Assembly (NCBI RefSeq): GCF_036588685.1
Contig: NC_086382.1
Span: 61,150,987 to 61,214,986 of the forward strand
Reading direction: 5' to 3'
Source of the DNA: Mytilus trossulus
Lineage: Eukaryota > Mollusca > Bivalvia > Mytilida > Mytilidae
DNA: 64,000 nucleotides
In this document: positions 26,001 to 36,985 of the stretch, one piece after another
Numbering within the stretch: the stretch's first letter is position 1
How the letters are laid out: each line of letters begins with the position of its first letter
Notes under the pieces: model-generated
What the model saw: only the letters and a program-made list of their open reading frames with translations
Databases searched by the model: none
Told to the model about the DNA's origin: nothing
Translations under genes and position numbers: made by a program

Positions 26001-29000
26001 TACCAGAATACTCTTCTTCAAAGTTTTTTGAACAGTTGGAAATGAAAATGTGAAACCTAAAAAGAAAATGTGAAACCTAAAAAGAATATGTGAAACCTAA
26101 AAAGAATATGTGAAACCTAAAAAGAATATGTGAAACACATTATGAGCTGAATTATTGTGAAACTTTAAGAACTGGTTAAAGGCTGCGTGAAAGATATTGA
26201 CAGTAACTTGATTTCATTATTTGTTATAAAGAAGTAAGAGAACTGTATATGATAATTTGCAGGTGTCAATGGTCAAATTTAACAGATTCAAAACTGAGAT
26301 TTCTTGCAATATGAAAGGAGAGCGAATAAACAGATATTTGTGACCATCAAATCAAAACATGATTTCCATAAATTTTTTAAATGCAATATTTTTATCTGCA
26401 TTTTTATGCAATTTAAAGAAAACACAGCTAAATTGTACATTTTACAATCAGTTATAGAATTAATCACTGAAATTTGTGATGTTCTCCAATCAAAAAGAAA
26501 ATAAATAGGCAATGTTGTATTAGAATGTATAATTCATAGTAGACTATTTTGGAACCTAATTTTTAGTTAAAATCTTTTAATAATTTTTTTTATCATGAAA
26601 CACAGCTACCTGCAGGAAGATACAATCAAGACATTTGGAATTCTTTGTACATTAATTGTGAAACCTATGAACATATTGTCTTGTTTTACAATAGTAACAT
26701 TTGTGAGGGGGGGGGAGTAAAAGTATATTGGTTGAACTAATATTTACCAACACCTATTGGTGTTTGACTTTGTATATTTTCCTCTGTGATGAAAGTTTCC
26801 ATACTAGCTGCTATGTGATCAAACACCTGAAAGAAAGGTACAGCAAATAAAATAGAATGATGCACATTGCATGTTTTTGGTTAAACAAATTTCGTCATTA
26901 AATAAACCAAAAATTGAAGAAGAAATAATGAGATAAATTAACAAAGACAATATCAAATGGTACCAATTATTCTGTAACAGTTGCCTATTTCGAAAAATTA
27001 ATATCTCTTCATAATATGCTTGTTACCAAAAATTCAAAACATAATACAAACATTGAAGAGCAGATAATTTGACACTGAAGGCTTCTATAGGCTTGGTATG
27101 CAGGTATTAGCAAAACCAAAAGATCAAATATCTACGAAAATGCAATTTTCCTCAATCAATGAAAATAATTGATACAGTAGAGTATTTCTTTTTTTTTTAA
27201 ATTGTTACATTCTGGAGTCATTTATCATATGAAACTCTTGTAGCAAAATGATATTAGTACAAATACAGTACCAGTTCAGCAGGCCCAGAAAGTTGGTCAT
27301 CTGTTAGATTATAATATGTTGTTGTTGTTTTGGCTAAACCGTCTTTAAGATCAACAAGCACTACTCTGAAGTTGGTACTACCTAAATCTAATCCTAGATA
27401 TCTTCCATTTTCTGTAAAAGATTAATAAATACTCTGAAAGCAGTTCTACTCAAGGATGTGATAATGTGCCATAAGTTATTGATTCAACCATATTAACATT
27501 ACTAGTCTATACAACATTGGTCGAAAAAAGTTATAGATTTCAAGAGGAGTGTTACTCTGCTTTTGATGCCACATTACCTGTGACTATAGATAAACTTGAA
27601 TTTTTTTAATATAAAAAAAAAAGATGTGGTATGATTGCCAATGAGACAACTATCCACAAAAGATGTTCTTTTGGTCTTTATTCTCAGTGTTATAATTCAC
27701 CCCCAATAGCTGATTTTTACATCTCAATCTTTTTATTTGCTCAGAGAACTCAGACAAAATTGCCAGATTGGTTATCAATAAAATAAATACCACTATGTAG
27801 TTTTTCTTTAGGTCTCTATAGTAAATAAGTATTTCACAGTCCAACCTATTCTGAATGAGGGAAAGTTATGAACACATCAGCATTCAATTGTTTAAGCAGT
27901 CCCATTCATTCATATACAAATTACTGACTAGATCAAGATAATCTGCATTCTTATCTGTTATATTGTATAAATTATAAATTATAAATAGAACACTTGTCCA
28001 GTTGCTGTTACAGTAAATATATTCAACCTGTGTTTTCTTTATTTTTCTGGGTTTTTTTCCTTTTATCACAGAAATTTTTTCTTGGTGAAATAAACGACAG
28101 CTTCAAAATTCCTGCATGCATTTATTTGCACCTGTTTGCACCTGTCCTAAATTAGGAATCTGATGTTCAATAGTTGTTGTTTGTTGGTGTAGTTCTTTTT
28201 TATATAGATTAGACTGTATGTTTTTTGTATGAATAGTTTTACACTAGTCATTTTTTGGGCCTTGAAGGCTGTGCTTTGAACTATAACATGTATAATGGTT
28301 TACTTTTACAAATTGTGACCTGGATGGAGAGTTGTCTCATTGGCACATATACTTCATCTTCTTATATCCAAATAACAATCTTCCTAGTATACATGTGCAT
28401 CAGGTAACTACATTGTACAACAGTTACTTCACTGTTATATATTATATATATATATATAGACAGTTACATTACCATTTCCTTTGACCAGGTCACTGACATA
28501 TGTACATTCCCAGAATAAATCTGATTTCTTCCTGTCTTCTTCATTCAAACTATTGGCATAATCAATCTGTTCCTCAAAAACTTTCATCATCTGTTTAACA
28601 TCATTTTCTGTAAACCTTAAACTTTCCAATGCATCACAGACCTGTACAAGTAACATATCATATTTAGATATAGTGTACATTGTATGTTTGTAAATATTTT
28701 TGTGATTTTATTTTATTTTCCATACAAACATAGATAGACCCAGGGGGCCCTGTGGGGACCTAGTCCCCCCTTTTGTGAAAAAATTTGGTTGATTATATAG
28801 GGAATCACGAAAGCATGACCGGAGAGGGCCCCCTTATGTCACCTTTTTTGTAATGCCAGGGTCTTTTAAACCTAATTATAGATATCAGTTGTACTCATTG
28901 TTGAAGGACATAAGGTTTCCTGTAGTTATTTAGATACTGTACTTTAATTGGTATCTGTTGGATGGTTATCTCACTGACAATCATATCACATCTCTAAATA

Positions 29001-29669
29001 CAGGCTTACATAAAAAGCCAAATTTTTCATATAGCCTAGCATAAATATCATTTACGTACATTATGACAAAGGATAAAAGATTTTGTAATTATGAATCAGA
29101 ATGGTTCACATAATACATCATCAACAAAGCTTTTGTTGAAATGCATAAAACATATTAATTAAGCTACAAAATGTAGATAAACATTAAAAAAATTATCTTG
29201 TTTGTTCTGTACTTAAAGTTACTCCTGTGCTCAAATTTACATACAGATATGTCATGTATGTTGACAGTGAGAGAGCCATCAATGTAAGGTAGCTAGGAAC
29301 ATGTACAAAGATTATAGACATGAAGTGTCACCTCCATGATGGACCTTGGTTTGAATCCTTTGGGGGTAAAAAAAGCAGATTAGAATATATAGCTCCTTGT
29401 ATAACTGTACAAAATAGTTACTGACATTATTTTCCACCAAAAGTGCTTGAAACTCTTTTTCAAACAATGCAATTAAACATGAAAATTCTTAAAATTTAAA
29501 GGCAGCTTCTTGAGACTGTGGCACACACACACACACACATCCTCACTGAGATATTGATTTTCTTATATTTTTATATTATGCAGAGCTGAAAGATCTGATC
29601 CTTTACCTTCTTCCTCTTATCAGCAGATTTTATTTTTTGGATTCCTGGTCTGTTTGAAATCGGTTCCAT
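8038..29669 (-). CDS. HK: Hexokinase, single-domain (about 464 aa, 12 exons)
   Basis: ATP-dependent phosphorylation of glucose or other hexoses, the first step of glycolysis; probably cytosolic. Exons, all with GT-AG borders and matching phases: 29607-29669, 28473-28641, 27272-27411, 26748-26826, 25917-26056, 24818-24923, 24306-24385, 23532-23644, 22867-23022, 20117-20259, 8753-8886, 8038-8109. The joined frame is open from ATG to TAG. Family blocks in order: [10 protein letters not shown] (about 85-94, phosphate loop), GFTFSFP (151-157), TWTKRF (170-175, sugar-binding Thr172/Lys173), ISDTTGT (209-215, catalytic Asp211), GSGSNACY (Asn237), EWGAFGD (Glu265), FEK (Glu299), IGIDGSLY (412-419), DGSGQGAA (449-456). 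The length fits a 50-kDa glucokinase-size enzyme, not the 100-kDa duplicated form. Odd points: Ser replaces the second Gly of LDLGG, Ser210 replaces the usual sugar-binding Asn, and Gln replaces Lys in DGSGKG. Intron 10 is 11.2 kb. Assignment is certain at family level; the first exon is short and less certain. Confidence 0.95.
8990..9180 (+). repeat. Dispersed mussel repeat (R1 family) in hexokinase intron 10
   Basis: Contains GGAATATGACAGTTGTT followed by TTTAGCCATTTGATTAGGAAC and CGGAGTTCAGTATT (read as separate blocks). The same blocks occur at 6228-6365 and 54580-54670, and in reverse complement at 835-970, 3110-3200, 58480-58620 and 63405-63575. It is a high-copy dispersed family of unknown class with no open frame. 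Confidence 0.65.
11661..19437. mobile_element. Giant foldback-type element, 7.8 kb, in hexokinase intron 10
   Basis: The ends are a perfect 27-bp inverted repeat (11661-11687 and 19411-19437), starting CCGGTGTCAT. Inside each end is a GACCCCGGGGTCA-type palindrome. Between them are tandem monomers of roughly 145-175 bp carrying GGGGGTTCAATATACC and GGGGTCAAAATACCATG. From 11.7 kb to about 16587 they run in one orientation. From about 16588 onward the same monomers run in the opposite orientation. The object is thus two satellite arms, about 4.9 and 2.85 kb, meeting head to head. No protein-coding frame is visible and no clear target duplication was found (flanks TTGCTA and CATTTTAC). Long inverted arms built of tandem repeats are the hallmark of foldback transposons (Drosophila FB, Galileo); assigning it to that type is inference. 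Confidence 0.75.
12671..16173 (+). repeat. Higher-order satellite: three copies of a 1.16-kb unit
   Basis: A marker (TTAAATGCAT) recurs at 12671, 13835, 14999 and 16174, giving periods of 1164, 1164 and 1175 bp. Each period holds about seven divergent monomers of about 166 bp, while the large units are near-identical to one another. The extra 11 bp of the third unit come mainly from a G run: 13 G at 13774-13786, 12 G at 14938-14949 and 25 G at 16101-16125. The left arm of the foldback element has therefore been amplified recently in blocks, as in alpha-satellite higher-order repeats. The right arm does not show this block structure to my eye. Confidence 0.8.
19441..19990. mobile_element. TTTCCGCAA inverted-repeat element beside the foldback array
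   Basis: The segment starting ACGTTTCCGCAATTTG near 19444, followed by ATTACTTTTCCGGA, is matched in reverse complement near 19949-19984 (CCAGAAAAGTAA, CAAATTGCGGAAAC). Several shorter copies of the TTTCCGCAAAT and CTTTTCCGGAAAA motifs follow the left end. It abuts the right end of the 7.8-kb foldback element. It is non-coding and probably a small non-autonomous DNA element; its exact ends are unclear. Confidence 0.5.
20441..20888. mobile_element. 448-bp TIR element in hexokinase intron 9
   Basis: Inverted ends of 14 bp, ATGGGGACGAAGTC (20441-20454) and GACTTCGTCCCCAT (20875-20888). The left end continues into a small palindrome (GGGGACGAAGTCCCC). The AT at each outer edge could be either part of the repeat or a 2-bp target duplication. 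Its reading frames are short and not convincing. MITE-like; superfamily unknown. Confidence 0.7.
21274..22541. mobile_element. 1.27-kb hAT-like TIR element in hexokinase intron 9
   Basis: Inverted ends of 16 bp: CAGAGCTCCAGATAAG at 21274-21289 and its complement at 22526-22541. TATTAT directly flanks both ends (21268-21273 and 22542-22547), a plausible but short target duplication. Termini starting CAG are typical of hAT elements, which normally make 8-bp duplications, so the class is tentative. The interior repeats phrases such as TTGGGTTTT. No transposase frame is visible, so it would be non-autonomous. Confidence 0.6.
24083..24150 (+). repeat. Short minisatellite in hexokinase intron 7
   Basis: About three units of AAGCACAAATATGCTATATA (roughly 23-24 bp) in tandem, lying upstream of exon 8 on the gene strand. 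No coding content. Confidence 0.7.
25160..25335 (+). repeat. Minisatellite in hexokinase intron 5
   Basis: Around six imperfect units of about 30 bp built on ACAGCTTTACAGATGTACAG followed by TTTATAT. It lies well inside the intron and does not touch a splice site. Confidence 0.75.
26051..26136 (-). repeat. 20-bp minisatellite duplicating the 3' splice site of hexokinase intron 4
   Basis: Four 20-bp units (26051-26070, 26071-26090, 26091-26110, 26111-26130) and a partial fifth. On the gene strand every unit reads CTTTTTAG then GTTTCACAT, so each contains a pyrimidine run, an AG and the first bases of exon 5. Only the acceptor at 26058-26057 keeps the reading frame. Choosing any upstream copy adds 20 nt per unit and brings in an in-frame TAG within the added stretch. 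The amplified unit therefore contains a working acceptor plus the exon edge. Confidence 0.9.
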
Positions 29670-31697
29670 TATGTTGTAAACTGTCTACACTGTAACATCA
29701 AGTTGTTAACCTGAAAATAGAACACATGTTCAAGGCCAAATAACTTCATCAAGTTACAAATTATTCTATCCAACTGCAAAATGCATAACAAATCCTTAGT
29801 TAAAGAAAACTCAGTATTTTTAGGGGAACATGCATACATATGATCAATAAATATTTCTATTGACTTATTTTTCCACAATATTAATCACTGCCAAAGTGTA
29901 ATTCAATCAAAATTCAACCTACTTCAAAACTCTTATCTGACAAATATTTCCCGTACTATTTGTTTACATCAATATTCTTACCTCCAACTTAAAGAGCCCT
30001 TTTCTTTATATGTGTATAATAACTTCTGCCAATAAAGGAACACCTCCACTCAACTCAAGAATTCTAAAAATTCTAGGTAAGACACAATAATTTAACTTAT
30101 TGTGTTTTTTTTGTATGTGGGGACACATATTCCTAAACATTGAAATATTTAATTCTTATTTCTTGAAAGGCAATTTGGTTCAGGCTGTTAGCCATATAAA
30201 ACATTCTGTAATAAAAAATTATGTCTCTGGTTTATTGTTTTAAAGGATTTATCAATCTCAAAATTGACTTTCAAAATAATTACAATATATTTCCTTTTAG
30301 GGGGAAGGGAAAAAAATGGTACATAAAACAGCTTGGAACACCATGGTTCCAAGATGACAGACTAAGTAGTTATGGGAACTTAATTGACCTAATCATATAT
30401 TTTTGATAAAAAAAAAAACATTTTAAAAGAGTGTGTCTTTAGTAACCATACTCACCATAGTTTGTGAAACAAAATAAATGACAGATCCAACAGAACTAGA
30501 ACATTCAAAACCATCTCTTGTCATATTTATCACCACAGAACCATAAAAGTTTCCAGTTTGTACGTTAATTAAATCTAGACACACAGCCATCATCCTAGTA
30601 AACCTAAACATGACCTGTATTTTAATGACCAGTAAATAATTGAAACACAGAAGGATAATGCAGCAGCCATTCTTCACAACACTGCAGATTCCGTACCTAG
30701 TAGCGATGTCAACCGAGGATTGCGGTTTGGGCAGCAGCTACATTTATTTGCTATCTGAATTTGTTTGGTGAAAACATAATCCTCTCATGCATTGCCTTTT
30801 CAGCCTACAGTCCTCTAATTTCCAAACTTTCAGCCGTATGTCCTCTCATTTCTACAAGACTGCTCTAAATTGTTTACTTTTCAAAACTCTATATTTCTCA
30901 AATTCTTTCAATATTTTTAGAATATAAATAAAAGAAAATGCATTCTATACGTCAATGACAAACGTAACCATCTAAAAAATTAAGTTTAAAATACAGTAAT
31001 GGTTTTTGCTCCTTGTTAAAGGCTATACTGTGAATTGCAGTTGGTCACCTCTGTATCCTTTGGTCTTTTGTTTGACAGAACTTTAATTGGTATTCATACC
31101 ACATCTTCTTACTTATTCATTCAACAATAAATTTGAACCAAATCACATCAGGCACACACATGCAGAAAATAAACACAAGGAAATATTTTTTTTACAAAAT
31201 TAACTTTATTCCATAAATCCAATAACAATATGTATAACAATATAAATTAACATTAAGGAGTGTGTTAGGCAACAAAATAAAACAAATTATAATACAACCT
31301 ATAAATGTTCCTAGTTTACATATAATGTGTATGATTGATAGTAAAAAGTCCTTTTTATACTCAATATCAAAATAAAACAATTATTACTTTTAGGATAGAT
31401 GTAAATAACTGAGTTTCAAACTTCATGAACTTATTCCAATTTTTCATATTTGCAAGTGTTACTGCCCTTGCATATTTTGTAAACATAGCCCATCAAAATG
31501 TTATAAACTTAATACTTATAAAAGACTGATAAATAATAAAATTTTAACAAACAAAAAGGAAATTGGTGACACTAAATTTTCTTAAATTATGAAATCAGTA
31601 TCTCTAAAAATGCCATTCAACTAAATCTCTCTTTTATTTTTTTAATATTGCAGGATAAAAAAATCTGTTTGCAGAGTATTACAAAATTATATATATG
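29670..31697. other. Region upstream of hexokinase
   Basis: Expected to hold the hexokinase promoter and 5' UTR. I cannot identify a TATA box or a 5' non-coding exon with confidence. A 19-bp CA run (about 29521-29539) lies just inside intron 1. Short open frames at 30221-30406 and 30423-30677 have no recognisable content. On the minus strand there is an AATAAA near 31206. Confidence 0.4.
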
Positions 31698-31847
31698 TTA
31701 AGTAAGTACGGCCAGACAAAAATGTAAGAATTGTCTTTTGATATAAAGTTCAAATGTCCGGAAATGACCCTGTGAAGTCCTGCCACTGTTAACAAGACTT
31801 GCTCTTCGATGAATTGAAGCCAGCTGTGATGACTGAACCTCGGGTAC
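31698..31847 (-). CDS. Possible terminal exon, unrecognised
   Basis: After an acceptor-like TTTGTAAG (AG at 31849-31848) the minus strand is open for 49 codons to TAA at 31700-31698, in a locally less AT-rich stretch. A second frame, offset by one base, is also open and runs further, ending beyond 31680. An AATAAA lies about 490 nt downstream near 31206. No partner exon was found upstream and neither translation is a family I recognise. It could be a last exon of an unseen gene, a spliced UTR or a repeat. Confidence 0.2.
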   Translation of the reverse strand, partial: VPEVQSSQLASIHRRASLVNSGRTSQGHFRTFELYIKRQFLHFCLAVLT

Positions 31848-34800
31848 CTTACAAATTAAAACACTAAGGTGGTACCAAACACCTCGACCTAAATTACTTT
31901 TTACCCTTTGACAAAAATATAAAATTTGAAAAATTTTGAAAAATATAATTTATCAGATTAAATTTCATTGAATATAGTTCAAGTTTAACAAACACTTATT
32001 TTGAATACTGAGAAGCTCAATATTTCCTTAACAGTATTCAGCTGATTTTGTCAGAGTTATCTCCCCTGCAGTGTAATGTACCATATTATAAAGTAACGGT
32101 AACAGTTATAAGTTGTATGTTTAAATATCTTTTAATCCCAACCCAAACAAAACCCAACAATCAAAACAACATTTTTCCAAAAACAAAAACAATATAATTC
32201 TACAAAAATATTAGAAAGCAAAGACAAGTTATTGAAAATAAATACAATTATAAGTTAGAAATATTTTTGTTTCTTGAAAAGGAAAAAAAATCCAAAGCAA
32301 AACTAATATTTGATATATAAGAAGTGAAAGTGTATGAGATATATATATACCATTTTTTATAAAGCTAAAAAATTATTTCAGAAAAAAATAAAATTGTCAA
32401 AGAAAGATATGTATTGCCATTCATCTCAAAAGTATTCTATATTTTGGTATATGATAAACCCAAAATTACTCAGATCAAAGATCAATATAAAAGGAGCACA
32501 TATTCTTGTCCTGCAAAAACAATCCAATGTAATTTACCCTGCATTCTTTCAACCTGTATTGTAGGAGATGCCCATAAACAATAGACTATTTTATATTACC
32601 AAATTTTGACTTCGGATTACATAAATTTTCAACAGGTTACCATTTCTGCAGTTGTACATCCTGGAACTCATTCAAGTAATACGTAAAATCAGACATAAAT
32701 TTGGTGCAAATACTGTTTCATGATGATTTTGTTGTGTAAAGAAAATTTCAAGCAGTTTTCCTCAAAATAGCACCGATTGAAAGCTTGGTTTTACTTTTTT
32801 AGCTTGCTCTTACCTGACTTTGTACAAAGATGTCCAACAAGAGAAAACGTAACTAGTCGAAAAATTATAATCAAGAGTCAAAAGTCGGTAATATATAAAC
32901 AGATATGACGTAATCCAGGTATGAAAAACCCTATTTGTGATAAAAAAAAAATTGAAAAAAGATGCCACAACATCCTAGATAAAACAGTGCAAGATTGATT
33001 GAATTCTGTCTAACAAATAAACTGGAATTTTGGATTGACAAAGCTTGAAATCATATATGACTAAAACAAGGCTTCATGAGAACAGAAGTGATCATAAAGA
33101 TAAGTTTCAATTGGATGCTGTCAAGCTACATACAAATTAGTAAATTTATCTACACACATATTTTAAAAAGCCTTTAAATTTAAATTTTGTTAGTATAATC
33201 TCTCTGTTTTTCTATTCTCAGAATGTGTTAGTTAACCTAATAGTATAGACATATATTAGCATTACTCTGTAACATAACATATACAAGTCAAAATATAAAC
33301 TTTGAAATATAACATATACAACTTAACTTTATTATAATTGGTCTGATTTTTTTTTCTTTTAAAATCAATACATTTTTACAATAAAAAACAGACAAGTAAA
33401 TCATAAATTAATTTTGTATTTCATGATTAAAAAATCTTGAAACATTAAAAATTAAACACAAACAATTAAAGTTACGTAAAATAACCAATAAACTTATTAT
33501 TAATCTGAAGTTTCCCCTTTTCTGGTTTTGATTTTTTCCTTTAAATTAAATCATAATCATATTTTTTTCAAGGAGCAATTTGTGTTTCTCAAAACTAATA
33601 CATACAATAGAAATTTTGTTAACAATTTAAACTGACTGAAACCAAATTGTGGTTTTAAATTAAATAAACATAGAAATGAACAAGAAGTCAAAACTTCTCC
33701 TATATTATACACTGGAAATACATAGCTTTAGTAAATTATGAAAAATGAAGAAAGTCTATCTGATTTGTAGAGCAGAGACACTTTGTAATTCTGTCTTGGT
33801 GACCTATACAATTAAAAAAAATCAATATGTAAAATATCTAGAACATATCATTTACCTTAAATAACAGCCATTTGGTTAATTACATATTCTCTGTAACACC
33901 ATAACAAATAAATAGCTGCTCAATGAATGCATGATTTGCCATCCACAAATAATTGAATGTAATGATTGCAATTTTGTTAGGAGATGCACTAGTATACAAA
34001 ATAAACCGTTGAGACCCATTGGTAGCCTTCGTCTGTTGTCTACTTTTTGGTCAGGTTGTTGTTTCTTTGAAATATTCCCTATTTCCATTCTCCATTTTAT
34101 TACATGGTATTTTCAAATTTTTAACAATATAATTTCTAAAATGCTAGAACAATAAATCTGTTAATTTTCAAACTAAAATGGAACTAATTTTCATGCAGAG
34201 AATTGGTGTACAAACCTGTGAAAACAAATTTGGTTGCTAAGAAATGAAAAAAAAAATACGATAAAAGATCCATAACTCTTGTTTGACCAACATGAAAATC
34301 ATACAAGTTACAAGGGTTTTTTTTGTGAAGCTAAACATGGATACTAAAGATTTATTTGAGCAAAAAAGAATATAATATGCTCAGTTGGACTAACAACAAT
34401 GTACCATACAAGGTATCAATCTTTGAAGAACATAATCTTGTTATACACAAATCTTATATAAATGCTTACAATTTAGGTTAAATCAAGTAACGCTATATCA
34501 ATAACACATTTTGAATCTAGTGCAGTTAGAAATACTGTAGACATATGCAGACATTTCTAAGAGTTATATATGTATCAATTATTAAATAAATTATAGTAAA
34601 AGTAAAGACATATGGGAAAATATCAGCACCAAAAGTCATCTAGCACATATTAAATAAGGCTGATGTTTAGTTTAAAAAATCTGTTATTTCAAAAATATCA
34701 ACTACTAAAAAATCAATTAATCTAAAAATATCAACTACTGTAAATTTAGAAATTATTGCTAGTTTTTTATTATTGGGAATAATGTGACTTGGTGAATGTC

Positions 34801-35137
34801 GCATTAATAAGAACTTTCAATAATAAATACACACAATAATTTCTGTACTAACAGTCCTTCAATACTACAAATTAAAAAAAGTTATCTACAAGTATCTGTA
34901 ATTATTATATAAATTATTCAAATTGAATGATACTCCTTACAGTTTTTACAGACATAGGTTTTTGTGTTATAATAATTTTCTAATATTTTGTGAAAGATCT
35001 CAGTATTTTATGTGAACCTTAATATAATGACTGATGCAATTTGATAAATGATAGTTAGAGTTATCAAAGAATTTTTGAACAATGCTAGAAAGAATTCGTA
35101 TGAAGGAAAATTTTCTTGAATGCTAGAAATGATTAAC
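31848..35137. other. Gene-free AT-rich stretch
   Basis: No exon-like segment seen on either strand. 33920-34090 is a reversed copy of a dispersed repeat also found at 39536-39660 and 61840-61950 (phrases like CAAAGAAACAACAACCTGACC on the minus strand). The rest is AT-rich without structure I can name. Confidence 0.5.
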
Positions 35138-36985
35138 CAGATGCTCCGCAGGGCGTAGCTTTATACGACCGCAGAGGTTGAACCCTGAACGGTTGGGGCA
35201 AGTATGGACACAACATGCAAGCTGGATTCAGCTCTAAATTTGGATTGTGATTAAATAGTTGACACAGCATAGGTTTCTGACACAGAATGAATGTGTTCTA
35301 ATGAACTTAAAATTTTTTTTTCTCTCTTAGAGAATTCACTATGCTGTTGAATATTAATCCTCTCAAAAAAATGTTTGAAGAAATTTTCATATTATTTATG
35401 AAATTTCATTTCAAATGAGAAAATTGAACCCAATTTTTTTAATCACATCCCCCTTTCCCTTATTCCAAATTAATCTCAATTAAATTTCTAATGGAGTTTG
35501 CAACAATAACTACTCATTTAAATACATCATAAAATATTAAGATGAAAAAAAACTGCTTGTTATCTCTGAATGGTAAAGATTATTTTAATTTATCAGTTGG
35601 TAGTAAAAAGTGAATATACATTGTATATAACAAAGATTTGAGTTGATTCTGGACAAAGAAAGATAACTCCAATTAAAAAAAAATATTGCTATTTCACAAT
35701 ATTGTGCAATTAGATATTTCTTGCCATTGTGCAATACTGTGCAATTGAAAAGACTTGCTATTGCACAATACTTAATATAATATTTTAGATCCTGATTTGG
35801 ACCAACTTGAAAACTGGGCCCATAATCAAAAATCTAAGTACATGTTTGGATTCAGCATATCAAAGAACCCCAAGATTTCAATTTTTGTTAAAATCAAACT
35901 AAGTTTAATTTTGGACCCTTTGGACTTTAATGTAGACCAATTTGAAAACAGGACCAAAAATGAAGAATCTACATACACAGTTAGACTTGGCATATCAAAG
36001 AACCCCATTTATTCAATTTTTAATGAAATCAAACAATGTTTAATTGACCCCGATTTGGACCAACTTGAAAACTGGGCCAATAATCAAGAATCTGAATACA
36101 TTTTTAGATTCAGCATATCAAAGAACCCAACCGATTATTTTTTTGTCAAAATCAAACTAAGTTTAATTTTGGACCCTTTGGACCTTAATGTAGACCAATT
36201 TGAAAATGGGACCAAAAATTAAGAATCTACATACACAGTTAGATTCCGCATATCAAAGAACCCCAATTGTTCAATTCTTGATGAAATCAAACAAAGTTTA
36301 ATTTTGGACCCTTTGGGCCAAAATCAATACCAACCTTCCTTTTATGGTCATAAACCTTGTGTTTAAATTTCATAGATTTCTATTTACTTATACTAAAGTT
36401 ATGGTGCGAAAACCAAGAAAAATGCTTATTTGGGTCCCTTTTTGGCCCCTAATTCCTAAACTGTTGGGACCTAAACTCCCAAAATCAAAACCAACCTTCC
36501 TTTTGTGGTCATAAACATTGTGTATAAATTTCATTGATTTCTATTAACTTAAACTAAAGTTATTGTGCGAAAACCAAGAATAATGCTTATTTGGGCCCTT
36601 TTTTGGCCCCTAATTCCTAAACTGTTGAAACCAAAACTCCCAAAATCAATCCCAACCTTTCTTTTGTGGTCATAAACCTTGTGTCAAAATTTCATAGATT
36701 TCTATTAACTTAAACTAAAGTTATAGCGCGAAAACCAAGAAAATGCTTATTTGGGCCCTTTTTGGCCCCTAATTCCTAAAATGTTGGGACCAAAACTCCC
36801 AAAATCAATACCAACCTTCCTTTTGTGGTCATAAACCTTGTGTTAAAATTTCATAGATTTCTATTCACTTTTACTAAAGTTAGAGTACGAAAACTAAAAG
36901 TATTCGGACGACGACGACGACGACGACGCCAACGTGATAGCAATATACGATGAAAATTTTTTCAAAATTTGCGGTCGTATAAAAA
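35138..36985. mobile_element. 1.85-kb TIR element with internal tandem blocks
   Basis: Perfect 14-bp inverted ends, TTTATACGACCGCA (35160-35173) and TGCGGTCGTATAAA (36970-36983). The element probably extends to about 35138 on the left. Inside, in order: a palindromic stretch of ATTGTGCAATA motifs (35660-35770); alternating blocks with GGACCAACTTGAAAACTGGG and GACCAATTTGAAAA (35790-36310); four roughly 150-bp units with CCAACCTTCCTTTTGTGGTC (36336-36900); and a GAC microsatellite (36906-36930). A 141-codon open frame at 35797-36222 runs through the tandem blocks and looks like a by-product of in-phase repetition. No transposase. I recall this repeat as abundant in mussels. Confidence 0.75.

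Noticed and set aside
35797-36222. 141-codon open frame as a real protein gene
   Set aside because: It lies wholly within the tandem blocks of a TIR element and consists of repeated segments; no known domain, start context or splice partner.
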